Assembly (NCBI RefSeq): GCF_000422785.1
Contig: NZ_AUGS01000015.1
Span: 1 to 64,000 of the forward strand
Length of the DNA: 64,000 nt
Source: Pseudovibrio exalbescens DSM 16456
GTDB taxonomy: Bacteria > Pseudomonadota > Alphaproteobacteria > Rhizobiales > Stappiaceae
Direction: 5' to 3'
The notes beneath the pieces were generated by a model, which worked only from the letters and a program-made list of their open reading frames with translations, ran no database searches and had not been told where the DNA came from. The translations under genes and the position numbers were made by a program. This document shows, in pieces, positions 63,641 to 64,000 of this stretch. Each line of letters starts with the position of its first letter. Within the stretch, counting starts at the first letter, position 1.

Positions 63641-64000
63641 CGATTGACCGACCGTGGATGTTTTTCAGTTCATCACCAACAACCGGTGGCGCATCACTAT
63701 AATACCCCGCCGCCTTCTTGGCCTCCATTTCCACCTGAGCATCGGCTGGGATCAGCTCATCGGGCAATGCGATACGCTCATCGATAGAAATACCGGATTC
63801 AACAAGGGCATTGTACTTCATGTCCGACATTGAAATGAACCGCCCAATCCGCGTTATCCCGAGCCAGTGCAAGACATCAGGCATCAATTCCTGGAAACGC
63901 GCGTCCTGAACGCCGGCGACACACTCCGTTCGGGCAAAATAAGTTGCAGCCGTGTCTCCGCCTTCCTGACGTTTTCGGGCGTTGTAGACGAGGAATTTTG
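63630..64000 (-). CDS. urc1: URC1-type GTP cyclohydrolase II homologue, C-terminal part
   Basis: The frame is open at the window edge and reads, from the edge, FLVYNARKRQEGGDTAATYF, RTECVAGVQDARFQELMPDV and LHWLGITRIGRFISMSDMKY, then IPADAQVEMEAKKAAGYYSD and ends GRSIDDY. This matches the C-terminal part of the RibA-like proteins that form the URC1 family (uracil catabolism), which act on a nucleotide other than GTP. The N-terminal zinc-binding catalytic region lies outside, so the call rests on the C-terminal sequence and on the coupled urc4. The apparent 85-codon frame starting near 63887 is only the tail. Confidence 0.87.
   Translation of the reverse strand, partial: KFLVYNARKRQEGGDTAATYFARTECVAGVQDARFQELMPDVLHWLGITRIGRFISMSDMKYNALVESGISIDERIALPDELIPADAQVEMEAKKAAGYYSDAPPVVGDELKNIHGRSIDDY

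Overview
The window reads as chromosomal DNA of an alphaproteobacterium in the Rhizobiales (Hyphomicrobiales), probably a marine or aquatic member. The reasons are the gene order rpmH-rnpA-yidC-engB-argB-dapD, the def-fmt-truA block next to dapE and two small membrane proteins, a full Caulobacter-type tad/cpa pilus locus, and moderate GC with GTG and TTG starts. Genus cannot be fixed by eye. There is no phage, transposase, CRISPR array or plasmid gene; the window is ordinary chromosome with some accessory insertions.

Layout. 1-2.7 kb: TonB energy-transduction operon (exbB, two exbD genes, a truncated tonB whose Pro-Glu spacer is coded by a hexamer microsatellite) divergent from a 52-residue hemP preceded by a perfect iron-responsive operator. 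2.7-9 kb: five-gene branched-chain-amino-acid-type ABC transporter and kynureninase. 9-13 kb: Nudix hydrolase, an H-NOX nitric oxide sensor with a hybrid histidine kinase, mog, a nitroreductase. 13-17.4 kb: twin tRNA-Arg genes and a histidine kinase / mercuric-reductase-like flavoprotein / TVP38 membrane protein cluster. 17.4-27.4 kb: rpmH-rnpA-yidC-engB-argB-dapD housekeeping run, interrupted by a CatB-type acetyltransferase (with a structured leader), a stand-alone EAL phosphodiesterase and a LysR regulator. 27.5-31 kb: HAD hydrolase, then acetate kinase with a MaoC-phosphotransacetylase fusion. 31-45.7 kb: tad/cpa Flp pilus locus, split by a MarR / NlpC-P60 / M17 aminopeptidase group and with tadD inverted. 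45.7-50.4 kb: GhrA-nitrilase-VOC operon, rmuC, an SDR. 50.5-57 kb: def, fmt, acetyltransferase, truA, two membrane proteins, dapE, DUF805. 57-60.7 kb: acetylpolyamine-amidohydrolase-like HDAC, atypical aldose epimerase, retropepsin-like protease, ribokinase. 60.8-64 kb: a TrpF-like protein, upp, urc4 (DUF1688) and the end of a urc1-type GTP cyclohydrolase II homologue, i.e. a pyrimidine (URC) catabolic cluster.

How the parts work together. The exb/ton/hemP block powers iron or heme uptake under iron control. The cpa genes make one Flp pilus machine: pilin, prepilin peptidase, secretin, ATPase, platform proteins and pseudopilins. ackA and the fused phosphotransacetylase exchange acyl-CoA and acyl phosphate. 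The URC genes salvage uracil to UMP and then break it down. The most promising unassigned element is the TrpF-like protein beside the URC genes: it keeps the catalytic Cys and Asp of phosphoribosylanthranilate isomerase but lacks the Arg that normally binds the anthranilate carboxylate, so it may act on another phosphoribosyl compound, possibly from the URC pathway. Start sites were often moved inward from the longest open frame on the basis of ribosome-binding sites and family length.
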